10,920 nt of DNA from Willaertia magna (taxonomy: Eukaryota; Heterolobosea; Eutetramitea; Acrasida; Naegleriidae). The notes beneath the pieces are model-generated. The model saw only the letters and a program-made list of their open reading frames with translations. It had not been told where the DNA came from and did not search any database. Below are positions 8,778 to 10,920 of the stretch, piece by piece. A program made the translations under genes and the position numbers. The stretch lies in contig CADWAF010001786.1 in NCBI GenBank assembly GCA_902984215.1, positions 1 through 10,920 of the forward strand, given 5' to 3'. The stretch's first letter is position 1. Each line of letters starts with the position of its first letter.

Positions 8778-10315
8778 CTATTGACATTTCAATTTGAAAT
8801 GAAATTTAATTTTTATAAAGATTTTATTAGAGATATTAATTATTATAAAGATTTTTATAAAAACAGTGATAGTTTAAAGATAAATAATATTTATGATAGT
8901 TATAATTATTTTATTTATATTCATAAATTTACAAAATTCAATAATTATACATATTTTTTTACAATGAATATTGATAAAATTTAATTGTTTAAAAACAATA
9001 TAATAAATTTTTATCTACTATTTATTATAATTAATGAATTTTGTTTTGTTAAGAGAAAACAATTAAAAAATTATTTTCTATTCACTATATTTTAATTTAC
9101 TCTAAAAAAAAGATATAGTTTATGAGGTATTAAGAAAAAATATTGATAATTTAGAGAAAAATGGTTTTTATTTAATAAATAAATTGAAAATAATATATGT
9201 AAAGTTGTTATTATATAAAATAGTATATAATCTTCTAGTTAAATTAAAAATTATTTATATAAAGTCTAAAAAATATTTATTTTATCACTTATACAAAATA
9301 ATAAAAATTAAAGTATTAAAACTATTTATTGATAATTCTAAAGTAATAAGAAAAAAAAAGTTAAAAAAAAAGACAATTTATTTAATAATTGTTATAAATG
9401 AAGTTGTTGTAATAAATAAAAGGAGAATAGAAAAGGATTATGATAATATTTATATAAAATATAATAAAAATAACATTTTTAATAATATAGATATTAAAAA
9501 TATTTTTTTATTTTGCTGTTGAATACAAAGAGATAAAAAAATTTATTATTATTAAATAAATACTTACAATATAATATATTGTCTCTATGAAGAAATTTTT
9601 TATAAAATAATTAACTTATTAAATAATAAGGTTTTAAAAAAATTTAATAATTTTTTATTAAAGTAATATTGATCATTATTTTTGAAAAAGTAATTATATA
9701 GTATTATAAAAATAAGAAAAAAACTAAAAAGTATTGAGGCTTATATAATAATATATTATTACTTTTATTTATTAGAATTTACTTCTATAGAAAATAAATT
9801 ATTAGATTTACTTTATGAAGATGTTGATATTATAAAAATTGATGAAACTAAAAATAATATTTGTGTATATTTAAAAAAATTATTTATTGATAACAAAAAT
9901 TATAACTTTAATTTATATATAATATCTAAATTAGTATTAATTATTTATTTATTTAGTTATATATCTTTAAATACTACTTTTATATTTGAAAGATTTAATA
10001 GTTTTTTAATTAAGACTTTTATTTGTAATAATTGTTTAGAATTGTTGTTTTTATAAAAATAAATTAAGAACAAAATTTATTATAAATAATTTTAAACTTA
10101 AATTAATGAAAGATATTATTATAAATAAATATTAATTTTTAAAAAAGAGTCAACTTTTATTATTTATATTAAATATAGAGACGATATAAAATTACAGTAA
10201 AAATATAAAAGAAATTTACATAAAAATATTAAAAACTTTTTTTTTATACAGAAAAAACATTTAAAAGATTATTACTTTGTATTTAAATTAAAAATAAATA
10301 ATGATTATCAATATT
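8778..10315 (+). pseudogene. Gene G, remainder: interrupted by TGA codons and one frame change
   Basis: After the TGA at 8775-8777 the frame goes on (MKFNFYKDFIRDINYYKDF) to about 9020, where coding shifts to the next frame (MNFVLLRENNQKIIFYSLYF, at ATG 9034). That frame stays open to 10,480 except for TGA at 9520-9522 and 9670-9672. Good coding stretches are KKDIVYEVLRKNIDNLEKNG, IQRDKKIYYYQINTYN and, with strong position-1 G, ENKLLDLLYEDVDIIKIDET. A CNNC pair lies near 10,024-10,035; a single CxxC is no evidence of a zinc site. The text stays coding-like to about 10,315, and the true end is not visible. All three internal TGA codons stand where the flanking frame is unchanged, so they look like former or reassigned Trp codons. 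About 700 codons in total with the first segment; function unknown. Confidence 0.5.
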
Positions 10316-10365
10316 TAAGGAGTTATAAGTATTTATATATATATTATTAAGTTAGTAATACTTAC

Positions 10366-10639
10366 ATAATCTTAAGTTCAAATTTGGTCTATAAAAAAAA
10401 CTTTAAAAAAAACAAGGGAATTTAAGATTAAAATTAGTTTGTCCATTTTTTATAAATGTAATTGTAAATTCGACTGTGTTGAGAGGTTGTGGTAAAGTAA
10501 TTATAGAGATGGCAAGTTTGGCTTTTATTTTTATTACAATATGTTTAACCAACTATATTATGTGAATTGGCATTAAAAAATTTATTTTTTTGCTTTTCAG
10601 ATGTCTAAAAGTGTATTACTGAAAAATTTTTAAACCCAT
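10366..10639 (-). other. Right flank, candidate host exon ending at a GTAAGT donor
   Basis: This stretch has about 24% GC, twice that of the block to its left. On the minus strand one frame is open under the ciliate code from an ATG at 10637-10639 (a second ATG is at 10571-10573) to base 10366. It is followed directly by GTAAGT at 10360-10365, the consensus 5' splice site. The frame has G mostly at codon position 1 and includes the peptide NGQTNFNLKFP. If spliced to the AG at 189-190, the phase agrees with the open frame at 188-1. Caution: a plus-strand frame over about 10,440-10,680 is also open and reads well (for example RDGKFGFYFYYNMFNQ), so strand and exon limits are unresolved. No function is assigned. 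Confidence 0.3.
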
Positions 10640-10728
10640 TTATTCTTAGTCTAAAAGAGTCATTTTTCAGCTATAACGTATTTTTGCTGAGTTTTCAATA
10701 CTTACAGCAATAAAATAAAATAGATTTC
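10574..10728. other. Spacer between candidate exon and tRNA-Pro
   Basis: About 24% GC. Apart from the possible N-terminal extension of the minus-strand exon to ATG 10637-10639, no feature is supported. A TTTTTCAG on the minus strand just before 10,620 could also be a splice acceptor. Confidence 0.35.
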
Positions 10729-10732
10729 AAAA
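10729..10732 (-). terminator. Possible Pol III terminator (T4) of the tRNA gene
   Basis: The first run of four T on the minus strand after the tRNA lies 18 nt past its 3' end. Pol III normally stops at T4 or longer. In DNA this rich in A/T a T4 run is common, so only its being the first one supports the call. Confidence 0.5.
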
Positions 10733-10749
10733 TTCTTATCTTTCGACAA

Positions 10750-10821
10750 GGGGAACACTGGGAATCGAACCCAGGGCCTCTCGCACCCAAAGCGAGAATC
10801 ATACCACTAGACCATGTTCCC
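10750..10821 (-). tRNA. tRNA-Pro, anticodon UGG
   Basis: Decodes proline CCN codons in cytosolic translation. The minus strand folds into a complete 72-nt cloverleaf including the discriminator base. The acceptor stem GGGAACA/TGTTCCC pairs perfectly. The D arm carries the A-box (TGGTCTAGTGG). The anticodon stem CTCGC/GCGAG closes the loop TTTGGGT, whose bases 34-36 are TGG (plus positions 10787-10789). The T stem CTGGG/CCCAG closes TTCGATT and contains a consensus B-box (GGTTCGATTCC). There is no intron, and CCA is not encoded. The arms match the usual eukaryotic tRNA-Pro pattern. It is far richer in GC than its surroundings and shows no damage, so it belongs to host DNA and not to the decaying block to its left. 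Confidence 0.97.
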
Positions 10822-10920
10822 TTCGATATTATAGAAACAAGATAATTAAATAGCCTTGGTTGTGATGCTATTGTGGTATTATTTTGTTGAATTGAGAAAC
10901 TTATTTAAATTAAAAATAAA
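10822..10920. other. Region upstream of tRNA-Pro, no feature seen
   Basis: This is the 5' flank of the tRNA on the minus strand. No TATA-like element clearly separable from the general AT background, no second tRNA and no supported reading frame were found. Confidence 0.4.

Larger units (their letters stand above)
189..10365. mobile_element. AT-rich block, possible inserted or germline-limited element
   Basis: About 10.2 kb of DNA at roughly 10-13% GC sits between two flanks of about 25% GC. The block starts and ends abruptly. Read on the minus strand its limits look like a donor (GTAAGT at 10360-10365) and an acceptor (AACCAG, 189-194). TTAA also occurs close to both edges (193-196 and 10372-10375). 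Inside are four large damaged genes in a divergent, convergent, divergent order and a cluster of inverted repeats. No terminal inverted repeats were seen when the two edges were compared by eye. Ciliate germline genomes are known to carry large transposon-derived sequences (for example the Tlr/Maverick group of Tetrahymena) that are removed from the somatic nucleus. That this block is one of them is inference. It could equally be a large intron or an ordinary gene-poor region. Confidence 0.35.

Noticed and set aside
10160..10185. YRDD in gene G as a reverse-transcriptase catalytic box
   Set aside because: No other reverse-transcriptase motif is visible before it, and it lies near the end of the coding-like region.
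189..10365. Terminal inverted repeats at the block edges
   Set aside because: The outer 100 bp on each side compared by eye in reverse complement show no similarity beyond AT-richness.
10366..10573. Resemblance of the right-flank minus frame (NLKFP...FFYRP) and left-flank frame to the adaptor alpha-adaptin appendage
   Set aside because: Match is by eye only, with a conserved middle portion missing between the two candidate exons; other frames in the same DNA read equally well.
1..10920. Apicomplexan, Dictyostelium or microsporidian origin because of AT-richness
   Set aside because: Those nuclear genomes use the standard code, and the long frames here require TAA/TAG to be sense codons.
1..10920. 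CRISPR array, bacterial operon, rRNA, telomeric CCCCAA repeats
   Set aside because: No regularly spaced direct repeats, no Shine-Dalgarno-type gene starts, no rRNA-like GC-rich stretch and no telomere repeat were seen.

Overview
The window is eukaryotic nuclear DNA and most probably comes from a ciliate of the Tetrahymena/Ichthyophthirius kind. Three things point there: extreme AT-richness (hand-counted lines give about 10-13% GC from ~190 to ~10,366 and about 25% GC in both flanks), a eukaryotic-type tRNA-Pro gene, and above all the genetic code. Read with the standard code, the window holds only scraps of ORF. Read with TAA and TAG as glutamine and TGA as the only stop (ciliate nuclear code, table 6), it holds long open frames on both strands. 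In them G is concentrated at codon position 1 and depleted at position 3, as expected for real coding sequence. Related copies inside the window exchange CAA for TAA at the same codon, which fits glutamine rather than glutamate or tyrosine.

Layout. (1) 1-188: a left flank of higher GC that may hold an exon. (2) 189-10,365: an AT-rich block with four large, damaged gene regions: F on the minus strand (~378-2163), E on the plus strand (~2053-3586), C followed by D on the minus strand (~8200 down to ~4302), and G on the plus strand (8214 to ~10,315). F and E are divergent, E and D/C converge, and C and G are divergent from a short shared region with a hairpin. Between E and D lies a set of inverted repeats (3889-3982, 4191-4350, 5403-5468). 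(3) 10,366-10,920: a right flank of higher GC with a possible exon and an intact tRNA-Pro(UGG) gene on the minus strand.

None of the four large proteins was recognised. All are rich in Asn, Lys, Ile, Phe and Tyr. Each is broken by one or more frame changes, many of them at A/T homopolymers, and G, C/D and fragment A also carry in-frame TGA codons. The block therefore looks like either a decaying foreign or mobile element of the ciliate germline (or a very large intron or eliminated sequence carrying one), or real genes in an assembly with homopolymer errors. The sharp composition change, the candidate GTAAGT...AG boundaries and TTAA tetramers at both edges make an insertion between two host segments the favoured, unproven, reading.
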